The position numbers and the translations under genes were made by a program. 34,369 bases of DNA from Balamuthia mandrillaris (Eukaryota > Discosea > Longamoebia > Balamuthiidae), in the NCBI GenBank assembly GCA_031835245.1, contig JAVKOQ010000474.1, forward strand, positions 1-34,369, in the 5' to 3' direction. Position 1 is the first letter of the stretch; every line of letters starts with the position of its first letter. A model generated the notes under the pieces. It saw only the letters and a program-made list of their open reading frames with translations, did not search any database and was not told where the DNA came from. Below, piece by piece: positions 10,226 to 25,467 of this stretch.

Positions 10226-10426
10226 AAGAAGCAGAATAGGATAGAAGAAGAAGAAGAAGAAGAAGAAGAACAAGAAGAAGAAGAACAAGAAGAAGAACAA
10301 GAAGAAGAACAAGAAGAAGAAGAAGAAGAAGAACAAGAAGAAGAAGAAGAAGAAGAAGAACAAGAAGAAGAACAAGAAGAAGAAGAAGAAGAACAAGAAG
10401 AAGAACAAGAAGAAGAAGAAGAAGAT
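10226..10426 (+). repeat. GAA/CAA microsatellite
   Basis: About 190 bp of GAAGAA with interspersed CAA triplets. It lies between the convergent acyl-CoA synthetase and HAUS5 genes. Read in the HAUS5 direction it is TTC/TTG, the same polarity as the other non-coding repeats here. Confidence 0.9.
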
Positions 10427-10484
10427 GCAATACAAGATGGACCAAAGTACCTTGGATAGTGACCAGAAATGTTTGTTTATGTGA

Positions 10485-10711
10485 GCTATGTGCAAATAGT
10501 AATGCATCTGGCCACAAGAGAAAGCGAAATGAAGATGTAAAGTGAACAAAAAGTAATGCTGTGGTTGTTGAGCATACGCCTCTTGTCCTCTGCATCTCCG
10601 GCCTCGTATGCACGGATGAACTCTGCAACTTGAGGCGGGGAGGAAGCCACACAAGGCGCGCCCAATTTCAAAAGGAGTCCGCGCCTCTCGTAGACTCGTA
10701 GCGTCTACTCT
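10485..10711 (-). other. Short open stretch downstream of HAUS5, unassigned
   Basis: The minus strand is open for about 75 codons and reads protein-like at VASSPPQVAEFIRAYEAG followed by DAEDKRRMLNN. It starts right after the HAUS5 stop. It could be a separate exon, part of a decayed element with 9910-10120, or chance. I cannot join it to a start codon or a splice site with confidence. Confidence 0.25.
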
Positions 10712-10728
10712 TCTGCTGCTCTTGAGGG

Positions 10729-14578
<3,850 letters not shown>

Positions 14579-14886
14579 TCCCTTCTCTCTCTTTATTTGC
14601 CCGTATTCCCGCACACAAAGAACAAACAAAAAATTGGCGGGAAAACTAGTCGACACTTAAAAAATGGAATTTCGATCCGATAGATCGACCTGAAGAAGTA
14701 CCGAGCCAATCAGAAAAATTGTCGACAATGAAAAACTCCGTTCCCACTTTTTTTCTTGTGTTTTTTTTTGCCCCTCAAAGTTTATTTATTTTTCCCAGTC
14801 CAAAAAAAAGCAGGAGCCCCTTTTTTTTTCTGTGTGTCCGTCGACCTTCAGTCAGAGCCAGAACCCCCCCTTTTTTTTTCATCACC
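14579..14886. promoter_or_regulatory. Divergent promoter HAUS5/RPS11 with GTCGAC palindromes
   Basis: About 308 bp separate the two start codons. It contains GTCGAC at 14649-14654, TTGTCGACAA at 14719-14728 and GTCGAC at 14840-14845, plus long T tracts just upstream of the RPS11 start. A shared bidirectional promoter is inferred from gene orientation. Confidence 0.55.
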
Positions 14887-15607
14887 ATGTCTGAGGAAAC
14901 CACCGTACAGGTTTGTTTGTTGTTGTGTCTTTTGCGCTCACTGTTTTTTTTTTCTTTTGTTGCGATTTATGAGTTGTGTTTGTGGAGCTATTGGTTCCCC
15001 TTTTTGCTTGATTGACTTATCTTCTTTTTTTGTTGTGATTTTTTGCGCTACTACTACTACTGTAATCGTCACTCTCTTCATTTGTTCTTTTTTTCTCCTC
15101 TCTTTTTTAACTCCTCTTTTCCCCCTCTCTACCCCACAGAGCGAGAAGGCTTTCCAGAAGCAGCCCACCATCTTCGTTGGTAGGAAGAGGCTTCTCGGAA
15201 AGAGGCAAACCAAGGGCGTCACTCGCTACTACAAGAACGTCGGTCTGGGCTTCAAGACCCCCCAGCTTGCCATCAGCGGCAGCTACATTGACAAGAAGTG
15301 CCCCTGGACCGGTGATGTTCACATTCGTGGTCGTATCTTGCGTGGCGTTGTGGTCTCTACCAAGATGAAGAGGACCGTCATTGTCCGCAGGGACTACCTC
15401 CACTACGTCCCCAAGTACAGCCGTTTCGAGAAGCGACACAAGAACATCCCTGCACACATCTCCCCCGCTTTCACCGTGAAGGAGGGCGACATTGTCACCA
15501 TCGGTCAGTGCAGGCCTCTCTCCAAGACTGTCCGCTTCAACGTCTTGGCCACCGCTCCTCAGAACACTCAGGGTCTTCAGAAGAAGAAGCAGTTCCGTAT
15601 CTTCTAA
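14887..15607 (+). CDS. RPS11: 40S ribosomal protein S11 (uS17)
   Basis: A cytosolic small-subunit ribosomal protein that binds 18S rRNA. Exon 1 (14887-14910) encodes MSEETTVQ. The 229-nt intron (14911-15139) has a T-rich body and an ACCCCACAG acceptor. Exon 2 (15140-15607) gives [20 protein letters not shown] and runs through [32 protein letters not shown] and [18 protein letters not shown], ending [10 protein letters not shown]. The product is 163 aa, close to the eukaryotic norm of about 158. An intron directly after a very short first coding exon is common in ribosomal-protein genes. Codon use is GC-rich at third positions compared with neighbours, as expected for a highly expressed gene. 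Confidence 0.97.
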
Positions 15608-15726
15608 GTACAACCAAGCAAACAAACAACAAGAAAAGAAACAGTGGTTTTTTGTTTTTTTGTTTCTTCGGCCATGGCTCTTTGAAAGATGAAAAAAAAA
15701 CGACCATTTGGGCTCCTACTTTATCT

Positions 15727-15730
<4 letters not shown>

Positions 15731-15758
<28 letters not shown>
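15731..15758 (+). repeat. CT repeat 3' of RPS11
   Basis: A short (CT)n about 125 bp after the RPS11 stop, in the 245-bp gap to the convergent UNC50 stop. The rest of that gap is T-rich 3' sequence for one gene and A-rich for the other, with no separate gene. Confidence 0.8.
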
Positions 15759-15761
<3 letters not shown>

Positions 15762-15852
15762 TACTTGGCTCTGTTTTTCTTTACAAGGCGCGATACTTTT
15801 TTGTTTTGAGAGAAAGGAACAAAAGAGAGAGAAGGGAAGGTAAGAGAGAGAA

Positions 15853-16502
15853 CTAAAAGGAAGTGTGAACGCCGCCAAAGTAATAGTTGGCCACGAAGAT
15901 GGAGGCATTGAACCCAGAGACGATGGCCAACACGTATCCCAACACCACCAGCAGAATTGGCCATAAGAAATACACCGTGTTTTGGAGGAACGGCAACACT
16001 GCAACGAAGGGGTTCGAAGTTAGTATGGAAAAGAGAAGGAAGTGAGAAAGGAGAGTGATCAGAACAAAAGACTCCCGAGGAGTTGCAAGGAGGGAAGTGG
16101 AAGAAGGAAAAAGGAGGGAGATGAAAGCGACAAGAAGCAAAAAAAAAAAAAAAAGAGTAACAATACCATTGTAACCCATGAAGGTAAGACGGAAATAAAT
16201 AGCAAAGGCAAAGGCAAAGAGGGTGTTGGAGAGGAAGGCAGGGATAAAGCCCGGCAGGAGGAAGACGGGCATGCAAAAGAACTGTATGACGTAGAGCAGG
16301 ACGAAGAGAGGGAAGAAGGAGTTACAGTGAATGTCATAGGCGTACAGCCATTCCACTTTTTGCTCCACGCTATGTACTCCATGAGGTGCCCTTAGATACC
16401 GGTTCGATATGAACCTGTTATTTGGTTTAAGTCAGAAGAACGAGATAAAGTGGAAGAGATATTACAAAGAGGGAAAGTAAGAGGAGAGAAAGTGATTGAA
16501 AC

Positions 16503-16588
<86 letters not shown>

Positions 16589-17412
16589 AAGAGAAAATTG
16601 GAGGAGCTTACCAATTGATGGTAGCAATGAGAACGCCCAAGCCCAAGAACTCCACGATGGTGGTCCAAAACATGATCTTCAGTATGACGGTCAAACTGGG
16701 AGCCCGAAAAGCAACAGCGAAGGAGAGAGCAGCCACCGCTTGGAAAAGGATCAGTATGCCCACAAAGGCTGGGTCATCTCTTGCCCATTGGTTCTTTGTC
16801 TCTGTTGGGGCGCAAAAGAAGGGAATGTGTTGGAGGAAGAAGAAGAAGAAGAAGAAGAAGAAGAAGAAGAAGAAGAAGAAGAAGAAGAAGAACAAGAAGA
16901 AGAAGAAGAAGAAGAAGAAGAAGAACAAGAAGAAGAAGAAGAAGAAGAACAACAACAACAACAAGAAGAAGAAGAACAAGAAGAACAAGAAGAAGAACAA
17001 GAACAAGAAGAAGGGCAAGAAAAACACAAAGGGGGTAAAGGCAAGAGGGCACTCACGCTTTCGCCAAGAGGTGGTGCGATAACTGTATGCGAGCAACAAC
17101 AAGGTGAGCATTTGCATCGTTGATAATAACCTACAACAAAAATAAAAAGAGCCACAACAGGTAGCACGTACACTCTTCCTGGATCAACACACAGGTAAAA
17201 CATTTGCCTGTTTTAACGACGACAATGGGTGTTAGAAGAGAGCAGTAACAGTGAGTGAAAGTGAATAAAGAGGGCAAAGAAGTCCTCGCTCAGTACCAGA
17301 ACGTGTATTCTATGTCCATCTGCGGATACTGCACGAGCCTTCGCAGATACTCTGGCACATAAGAGCTGGATCGAAAGCGCGCCCCTGCACTTGGGGTGTG
17401 TTGTGGTAACAT
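15853..17412 (-). CDS. UNC50: UNC-50 family membrane protein, 253 aa, 6 exons
   Basis: UNC-50 (yeast Gmh1) is a multi-pass Golgi protein needed for trafficking, including receptor assembly in animals and Arf-GEF recruitment in yeast. Exons on the minus strand are 17412-17297, 17207-17172, 17082-17057, 16801-16612, 16414-16167 and 15998-15853, totalling 254 codons. The start MLPQHTPSAGARFRSSS leads into YLRRLVQYPQMDIEYTFW and QMFYLCVDPGRVY. The signature TKNQWARDDPAF and LGLGVLIATINWFISNRYL follow, then VEWLYAYDIHCNSFFPL, GYNVLPFLQNTV and a C-terminal NYYFGGV. These match the family segment by segment. Two consecutive exons are only 36 and 26 nt. Membrane helices are visible in the last three exons. 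Large simple repeats sit in two introns. Confidence 0.93.
16506..16586 (-). repeat. CT repeat in UNC50 intron
   Basis: About 40 GA units on the plus strand, (CT)n in the transcript, starting about 25 nt after the donor at 16611. Confidence 0.95.
16836..17024 (-). repeat. CTT/GTT microsatellite in UNC50 intron
   Basis: GAA triplets with AAC/CAA interruptions on the plus strand. In the transcript this is a TTC/TTG tract lying between the 26-nt exon (donor at 17056) and the acceptor before 16801. Confidence 0.95.
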
Positions 17413-17586
17413 CTTTGTATATATGTGTTTGTTTTTGTTTTAAAAACAAATGGTTGGATCTGTTTGCTGTGTTTTTTTTTTTTTAAAAAAAACTGTAGCA
17501 CCACCGATATCGGTGTTGTTCTTTTTTTTTTGTTATGTCCCGTTTGTTGGGTGGCTACCGCCGCGCAATCTTTCTCTCTTCTTTGG

Positions 17587-17624
<38 letters not shown>

Positions 17625-18183
17625 CTTCTCGTGTGCTTGCCACGTCTCCCCCTGTTGTCGACAAATTTAGGGCAGGTATCCGTGAGTTTCTTGCGCCCCT
17701 GTATGGTTCTATCGCGATGCACACATCAAGGCGACCCTCGGCCCATGCCAAACGCCAAAGAAAAGAAAAACGGGAGAGAAGGGTACCGCTACGGCGGACA
17801 CACCGCCGCAATGCTTGCCGGACTGCCGCACGCTTCGCCTCCACGTCATGCTCTATGTCGACGGAAACACGGGTGCGACGACATGAGGTGTCGACAAAAC
17901 ATGGCGTAAGACGACATGAGAATGTCGACATAATTGGTGTCATCAAAAGCCCCTTCCTGTCGACAAAAAGGGTCGAAAAAAAAAAGAAGAGAAAGAGGGC
18001 AGAGAGAAGAAGTACGATCCCCTTCCTCCCTGCCTCCATTCTTTTGCCGTTCCGTTTTTTGTTGTTTTTTCCTGTTAACAGGAGCACTTGAGTGAGAGGA
18101 GACTTTGGGGTGGGTCTGTGTGTCTCATTCGTTTTTCCTCCCCTTGTGTTTTTGTTTTGCTGTGGAGAAGAGTAAAACGAAGA
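17413..18183. promoter_or_regulatory. Divergent promoter UNC50/THOC2 with a phased TGTCGACA array
   Basis: The 771-bp gap between two start codons has no convincing gene; long frames on both strands are chance openings. It contains TTGTCGACAA (17655-17664) and then GTCGAC at 17857, 17890, 17925 and 17959, spaced 33-35 bp. Between them lie ACGTCATG, ACGACATGAG (twice) and GTGTCATC, related to the TGACGTCA motif. A CT repeat lies at 17590-17619. The layout suggests a factor-binding array serving one or both genes. Confidence 0.55.
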
Positions 18184-21100
18184 ATGCAGCACATCACTCC
18201 CCAAATCACAAACGACTGGGAAACCAACGGCAAGAAAACAACGTACGTGGCTTCTTCTCCTCTCGCAAAGTTTTATTTTTTTCTTTGGTACTCTCTCTTT
18301 GCTTTTACTTAACCTCGTTGTGTTTCCCCCTTTCCAGACAAAAACTTTTGTCCTCATCACAAAGCTTACAGCCTCTTCTCTATGAGCTCTGTTGGAACGT
18401 GGTTCACGCGAAGCTGACCGCCGACCAAGTGGTCGACCTTCTTCTTTCACAAGACGGCAGTGCAGAGAAGGGAGCCGATGAACGCTCCCGCTCGGACAGC
18501 AAGAGGAGGCTGGGCTCTTTATTGGCGGACGTGTTTTGGCTGTTTGGACAAGAGCCGGAGCTGCAGGACAGTGCCAGCGAGCAGTACGCGCGGTTGATCG
18601 AGCTTATCAAGAAGTCAAAGGTCCCTCTCTTCTTCTCTCCCTCTCTCTCTCTCTCTCTCATTTCTCTCTTGCTCTGCTTCTGTTTTTTTTTTGTTGACGC
18701 ATAAAAAATAGAGTGCTGGTTTGGTGGACCGGGCGTTGTTAAAAGAACGACTGCAAGACAAACTCTTGGAGAGCATTCGAGTAGTGCCTTCGGTTCGGTC
18801 TTGGACCAGCAAACTGGTCCGCATTAACACTCGCGACTCGTACGTCTCTTCTGCTTCTTGTTCTTCTCATAGACGATCATGGTTATCTTAACGGTCTGCC
18901 TTTTTTGTTTGTTTAGGCTTACACAAGAAAAGTTTAATGTGCTGCGAGAAGAAAGCGAAGGCTACTCAAAGCTCATCACCGAACTCAACCAACCCTTCAA
19001 CGCAAACACCGTGCAACACGTTATTAATAACATACAAGCTCTTATTGGTATGTTTATCTCATATTTTCTCTCATTTCATTCATCTTTCTTCTCTTTCTTT
19101 TTATTCTGACCTTTTGCATTAATAGGTTATTTTGACTTGGACCCACACCGAGTGCTGGACATTGTGCTGGAGTCATTTGAGCAGAACCAACGCAACCTTA
19201 ATTTCTTGAGCATCGTTCGCCGTTTCAAAGCCAAGTCTCTTCCCCACATCCTGGGCTTCAAGTATCAATATTATTACGTAAGCTTCTCCTGCTCCTCGCT
19301 CGCGTTGTTGTTTGAAGTACTGAGTTTGCTTTTGTATAGAATCCAAATACAAAGGCGAAGATATCAAAGACGCTATACGACGTTACTGCTCTCCTCATCC
19401 AACATAAGTTGCTTACCATCGACGAGATTTGGCCTCATGTAACGTTTTCCTTCTTTTTGTTGACTATTATTACTCTTTTATTTTGACAATTCGTGTTTTG
19501 TGTTGTTTTCGTTTTAATGTTTAGTTGAGCCCAAGTGATGAAGAAGGCGTGAAACAAGCTGAAAAAGTGTTTCAACAGGCAGCAACTAGCGCAGAAAAGT
19601 TGACCTCGGTGAATCTCAACTTGGGGGTAGTGTTCCATGCACATGCATTATTTTTCTTTCTTTTTCCTTATATCCCTTTCTTACAATTGAACTCATCCAG
19701 GCAAAGAGCGCTGATAAAGGGAAAGAAACGGCCACTACAACTACTGAGGAACCGGTACTTTTTATCTTCCTCTTTCTTCTGTTCTTTTTTGTCATTCTTT
19801 TCTTTTCCTAAATGACTGAGTTTGTTTTTTATTGTACAGGAAAACCAAAAACTAGGATTATTATTAAGCCTCTTGGAGAGTAACGACTGGGGGAGCGCCA
19901 GCCTTTTACTGAATCGCTTATCTTATACTGATCCTGCTTCTTATCCACCTGTACACATCTCCTTCTCTCTCATTGATCTTTATTTCTCTTTCTTGTTATG
20001 GCAGTAATCTTGTCTAACTCACCGTTCTCCTATCATTTTAAAGATTACCCGAATGCTGTGTAAAAGAGCACATACTATGATGGAGCCTCTCTACCAGTAT
20101 GTTCGATTCTCTAGCGGCCTTACAAAGCACCAACGTAAAAACGGTGCAGCAGCAGCCGCAGCGGCTGCTACTGCTGCCACGGCTCCTTCTCCTGCTGCAA
20201 GTTCCTCTACCTCTGCAACTGCTACAGCTTCTTCTTCTTCTACACCTAATTCTCCTGTTCATGAAGAAAGAGCGGAGGATGCGGATGAGGACTGGAAAGG
20301 AGAGGAAGGTACAGAAGAGGGGCATGAGAAAAAGAACGAAAGAATAGAAGAGGAGAAGAAGAAGAAGGAAGGAGAAGTGCGAGGAGAAGAAGATGAGGAG
20401 GAGGAAGGTGAAATGAAAGAGGACAAAGAAAGCACCACTGAAACACAAAGTAACAGTAACATCAGCAGCAACAACACCACCAAGAAAAAAGAGGATAGCA
20501 TGGACATTGAAGATGGAGAAAGAGAGGAAGGCGAACAAATGGAAGAGGGAGAGGAGAAAGAAGAAGAGGAGAAGGAAGAAGAAGAACCAGCAAAGAAAAA
20601 GGATGAGGAACGTGAAAAGGAGAAACAGGAAGAAGAGAATATCAACACAAACATCAACAATAGAGTAGAGCTACTCAACTCTTACAACGACCTCAACACT
20701 CTTTTGTTGCCGCTCCTCCTTCATCTCGGCCCTTATCTTCACATGGATCCGGTTCTCTTCACCAAAGTTTGCCGATTGCACGTTGATTATTTCAAACAGG
20801 TTTTACTCTTCACTCTCAACTTCTCATTTTTCAATTTCTCTGCTTTCTGTTTTTATTATTTTTACTCATTCTAACTTCGTTCCTTCTCAGTGCCCGAATG
20901 ACCCGCAGGCGAGAATTGTGGTAGAGAAGCTCTTGGATAAAGTGTTATTGCCAGCGCTATCGCTGTTCCATTCCAATCCTGCTGTTTCCACTGAAGTGTG
21001 GGATCTCATCAAACTCCTGCCCTACCGCACTCGGTACTTCTTTCTCTCTGCGCTTACTTTTCTGTCTTTCTTCTATCATTCCTTTTCTGTTCCATCCGTG

Positions 21101-24100
21101 CTGTTTTTTTTTCTCGCTGTGCGTCACTTCCGATTAGCTTATCATATACGTTATTTGTAGGTTTTTCTTGTACAATCGTTGGAAGACAAAGACTTACGAA
21201 AGCAAGCCTGCTTTAATGTTAGTCAAAGCTCAAGTGACCAAAGAACTCAAGAAAATGATGAGGTGCTCTAATATTTTTTTCTCTCTTTCTCCATCTTCAA
21301 TGTCCATGCTATCCTCTTTTTTCTTGGTGGTGTTGTTGCTGCTGATGTTACTGTTACTTTGTGTCAGTGGTGCTTTCTTTGTCCTCCTCTCTTCCGTTTT
21401 TGTCTTTAAATCTCTGTACTTATGAAACTACAATCTCTTTGCTTCAGACGCCTGAACAAGGACAATGTGAAGCAATTTGGAAGGGCATTGGGAAAGCTCA
21501 GTCATGCTTCACCGTGCATCATCTTCGATGTCATTTTCAGCCAGTTGCAATCCTACGACAATCTCATTCAGCCCGTTGCCGATGCTCTCAAGTATATCAC
21601 CATGCTCAGCATTGACGTTGCAGCCTGTATGTTTTTCTTTCTCTTTTCTCATTTGAATTTTTTAACACTGAAACAAACAAATCAAAAAATCAGTCATGTT
21701 AGTGGAGCACTTAGCAGCAAGTAAGAACAGAATCAAAGTCGATGGACTGAATGTGGCTCATTGGCTGCAAGCTTTAGCCGCCTTTGCAGGCGTGTTCTAC
21801 CGCAAATACCCCAAATCAGAGCTAGTGGGCTTGCTGCAGTACGTGGCGAACCAGCTCAACGAAAATAGCACGTTGGAACTCATCATCTTAAACGAGCTCA
21901 TTGCTAATATGGCTGGCATTGATGCCACCGTGGATTTGTCAGACACTCAGATTTCTGCTCTTGCCGGTGGACCTACTGTGAAGCTCGAGGTACTTTTCTT
22001 TCTTCATTTCTTGGTGCCCCTGAGCGTTTAGTGACATATCTGTTTTCTTTTTTGATATACAGTCTGCTCCATTGAAGCCAGTGATAAGACAACAAACGTG
22101 CGAGGCTTTACTCACAGCGTTGAAGAAGGGCAACCTTGTAGTACCGCTGTTCATTTTGTTGGCACAACAACGGGGTAATATTGTCTATAACTCAGATGTT
22201 AATCATCTGAAAGTTTTGGGAGACATCTACGATAAGGTAACACCCAATCTTTTTACTACGTGTTTTTTTTTTCGTTTTCGTTCGCTAACAACACCTCTCT
22301 TTGATTTCTTTTTTTACAGTGCCAAAACACGTTGATACAATATGTTGAGTTTCTGAGTGCTCACCTCAAGTCGACCGATTATGTTGCGATAGCCCCTTCC
22401 CTTGTTCAGCTCTGCAAAGACTATCATCTCGATGCTGATGCGGCCTTTTGCTTCCTCCGTCCTGTCGTTCACATGACTTTTGTATGTCCTCTCTATCTCT
22501 GTCTCCTCAGTTTCTCTAACTCTCTTGCATAGGGATCAACGGAGGGATCCAGTGATGATAAAACAAATAACCTCCTTGCTGAAGTTGGCAACCTCTTCCC
22601 TTCCACTAAATGGAAGAACATTAGGTAAGTTATCAAATCCTTCTTTCTTTGGTTTCTTATTCTAAATCTCTCTCTCTCTCTCTCTCAGTTTGGATTTCTA
22701 TACAACTTTTTGGGCGTTGTCATACTATGACATTCATGTGCCGACAGAAAGTTACGAAACAGCAGCAGAAAAGATACGAAACGAGCTTAAACTTGTGGCA
22801 GAAAAAAGAGACCAAAGTCCAGCTGCGGTACTTTTTCTTCTTTCTTCGTTGCTTTTTTTGCTTTCTTCTGACGTGTACTTTGTACTGAAGGCCAAACGCG
22901 AGACGGACAGATTGAACACAACTCTTGCAAAACTGGACTTGGAGAGAGACACACAACAACGAAACTGCGAGAAAGTAATGCAACGGATCATGAAGGAAAA
23001 AGACAAATGGTTCCCTCCTGGTAGGTTTTTTTTTTGGGTCACTTCCTGCTCTTTTCTTTGTTCATTTCCTGAAACAAAAACAGGTAAAAATCCAAAGGAC
23101 ATGGTATACGATCTGCTTCAGAGTTGCATCTTTCCACGTGCTCTATTCTCCGCTTCGGATGCTCTCTACTGCGCCAAGTTTGTAGAAATGATGCATCGTA
23201 TCGACACTCCATACTTTTCCACCGTTCAATACCTCGACAAGGTCCTACAGGAGACAACTTATGCCTTGTTTTGTTGCTCAGAAGGAGAAGCCTCTCGTCT
23301 TGGTATTGATTCTTGTTCTTATTGTTGTTATCATTCTTTAGCATCTTTTAACTCGCAGTTAAATAAAATACAAAAGGACTTCTCCTGCGGGAAATGTTGG
23401 GCTTGATCCATCGATGGAGGAATAAGGACGTGTATGAGAAGGAATGCCGAGGCGTGCGCGGCTTTCAGAAAATTCCCTCTTCCACGGATCTTTCGGGAAG
23501 CGCTTCTTCGTCCTCCCGCAGCAAAGCTTCCGTCGTAGAATACCGCGAACTACTCACCAACATCCACAAGTGGCACTCTACCATGACTCGCATCTTCCTG
23601 GATGGACTGAAGTCCAGCGAGTGGATGGAGGTTCGCAACACCATCATAGTTTTGATCGAGGTGGTGGATGTCTATCCGTCGGTGCGCAGTATGTGGGGCG
23701 TCATCAGCGAGAGCGTCGCTGAGCATACGGACAAAGAAAGGGAGAAGAGAGATGACATTCGCATTCAGGCAAACAGGTATGCCGCCAAGCTGCAAATGAG
23801 GGAGAGCGAGATGGTGAGCGATGAAGAGTTTGGTGGGAAGCTGCGAACCTTGGAAAACACAGTCACGGCGACTAGGCCTTCTTCCCGCTCCACTTCTTCC
23901 AGAGCATCCGAGTCTTCCTCTTCCTCCTCCTCTACTCCTTCTATACCGCGCTCATCTTCTTCCTCTTCTATTGCATCTCTTTCTTCGACTTCAGCCCCAG
24001 AAAATGTGCATGCACGTCTTGGTAGAGAACGTGAGCCTTCTTCTTCCTCTTCCAGAGAACAACAGCGATCTTCTTCTCGCAACAGCAGCCACACAGAATC

Positions 24101-25364
24101 CTCCACTTTCGCTTCTGAGAGCAAAAGCAGCCGAAGCTCTACGGGTCAAGCAGAGGCAGCGCTGCCCAGACCCTCCTCTCCCAAAGAGAGTTCCTCCACA
24201 AAACAAAGAGAAGCTATTGCTGCTTTAGAACGCTCTTCCTCTCGATCACGAGAGGATAGGGGCGAGAGAAGCCCTTCTTCATCCTCCTCTCGAACCTCCT
24301 CCGAATATCGTTCTTCTTCTTCCTCTTCTACCAGAAGCAGAAGTACAGAGAAAGAAGCGAGTCCTCATCACTCCAAACCTCTTCCTTCTCCTTCTCGTTC
24401 ATCCTCAGCCTCGTTACCCAACACAGCTCTGGAGCCAAGCTCTAGTTCCAGTAGCTCTCGAAACGTCCCTCCTGTTGCTGAGAAACGGACTTCTTCATCC
24501 TCGTCCTCGTTGAGTGAAACGAGAGAGGTACGACGAAGTCCTCGCTCCGAATCTTCTTCACGAGCTCCTAGCCCGTCTGTAGGAAAGAGACGAAAAACAG
24601 AGGTACCGTCTCTCTTCCTCTCTCCCTCCATCCTTCCCTTTCTAACGTTGTTTATTTTGTCCGAAATGAATAGAGCAAAGAAAGATCCAGTTCGAAGCGT
24701 CCCTCTGAAGAGAAAAGAGAGGAAAAGACACGGGAGGAGAAACGAGAAGAAAGAACACGAGAAGAGAAACGAGAGGACAGCAGAGAAGAAAAGCGCAGCA
24801 GAAGCTCCTCCAAGGAAAGCACTCCCGCCCCTAGAGAAAGCGGCAGTAAACGCAGACGAGAGGAAGTGTCCTCTAAAAAGGAGCCGCCTTCCCCAACAAC
24901 GCTTCCTCCTCCCAGTCCATCTTTCGGTCCTTCCTCATCCGCTTCGTCATCTTCCTCGATGCAACTTCTTCGAGCTGTCAAAGAAGAGAAGAAAGACGAA
25001 GAGCCGCAACCACCCGTCAAGAAGAAGCGAATGATCAGTCTTACCAGTCGTTCATCGTATGTTTCTTCTTTTGTTTTGTTCTGTTTTGTTGCTTTCTTTA
25101 TGTTGTTGCTAAACGAGAAACACAAAACAAAAGGAGAGGGGATTCCCTGCATATCAAACAAGAGACCGTAACGACCATCAAACCAGCCCCCGCTCCTGTT
25201 CCAACCGCTGTTCCTGCTCCTGCCTCTCGTCCTTCCCGTGCAGAGTACGTCTCGTCCTTCTGATTCTCTCTGTCTCGCGTTCTCTTGTCTGACAAAAAAT
25301 AAATTCCAAAAGGGGAAGTGCTGGCGCTCGATCACACGAAAAGAGAAGAGGAAGACGTCGATAA
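18184..25364 (+). CDS. THOC2: THO complex subunit 2, about 1760 aa, 24 exons
   Basis: THOC2 is the scaffold of the nuclear THO/TREX complex, which couples transcription to mRNA export. The start [13 protein letters not shown] resembles family N-termini. Recognisable segments in order: [143 protein letters not shown] and [16 protein letters not shown]. The 24 hand-built exons (18184-18242 to 25313-25364) sum to 1761 codons. Residues about 407-581 form an Ala/Ser then Glu/Lys-rich insert in exon 10 (20044-20799). From about residue 1338 the tail is serine/arginine-rich, then RE/KE-rich (exons 21-22), ending in a basic RRGRRR. The Ser/Arg and RE repeats are far richer than in the human tail. The intron 21263-21447 contains an inverted exon copy. 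Confidence 0.93.
20419..20526 (+). repeat. Exonic arm of an inverted duplication in THOC2
   Basis: This part of THOC2 exon 10 (acidic, Asn/Ser/Thr-rich linker) is present again in inverted orientation at 21281-21386. By eye the two differ only by a 2-base length change. Confidence 0.9.
21281..21386 (-). repeat. Intronic arm of an inverted duplication in THOC2
   Basis: An inverted, nearly identical copy of 20419-20526 inside the intron 21263-21447. The donor GT at 21263 and the acceptor at 21447 lie outside the copy. The frame reading [11 protein letters not shown] here is antisense to the exon and not a gene. Confidence 0.9.
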
Positions 25365-25467
25365 GGCCCTTATTTTGCAGCACAAAAATAACAAAGCAAT
25401 AAACAACAAAACAAATAAGTGCTTCAGCCTATCATTATATAGCTCCATTCATCTTTTTTTTTTGTGT
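25365..25467. terminator. Convergent 3' ends of THOC2 and WASHC1
   Basis: Only 103 bp separate the two stop codons. An AATAAA at 25398-25403 could be the THOC2 poly(A) signal. The T-rich stretch near 25452-25463 reads as A-rich on the other strand. Confidence 0.4.

Noticed and set aside
16751-17203. Cysteine/serine-rich minus-strand frame
   Set aside because: It consists of the CTT repeat in a UNC50 intron plus out-of-frame reading of the two microexons.
17533-18450. A 305-codon minus-strand frame across the UNC50/THOC2 gap
   Set aside because: It overlaps THOC2 exons 1 and 2 in antisense, lacks any recognisable domain and spans the promoter motif array.
21168-21425. A frame reading [19 protein letters not shown] as a membrane peptide
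   Set aside because: It is the antisense of a THOC2 exon segment duplicated in inverted orientation in the intron.
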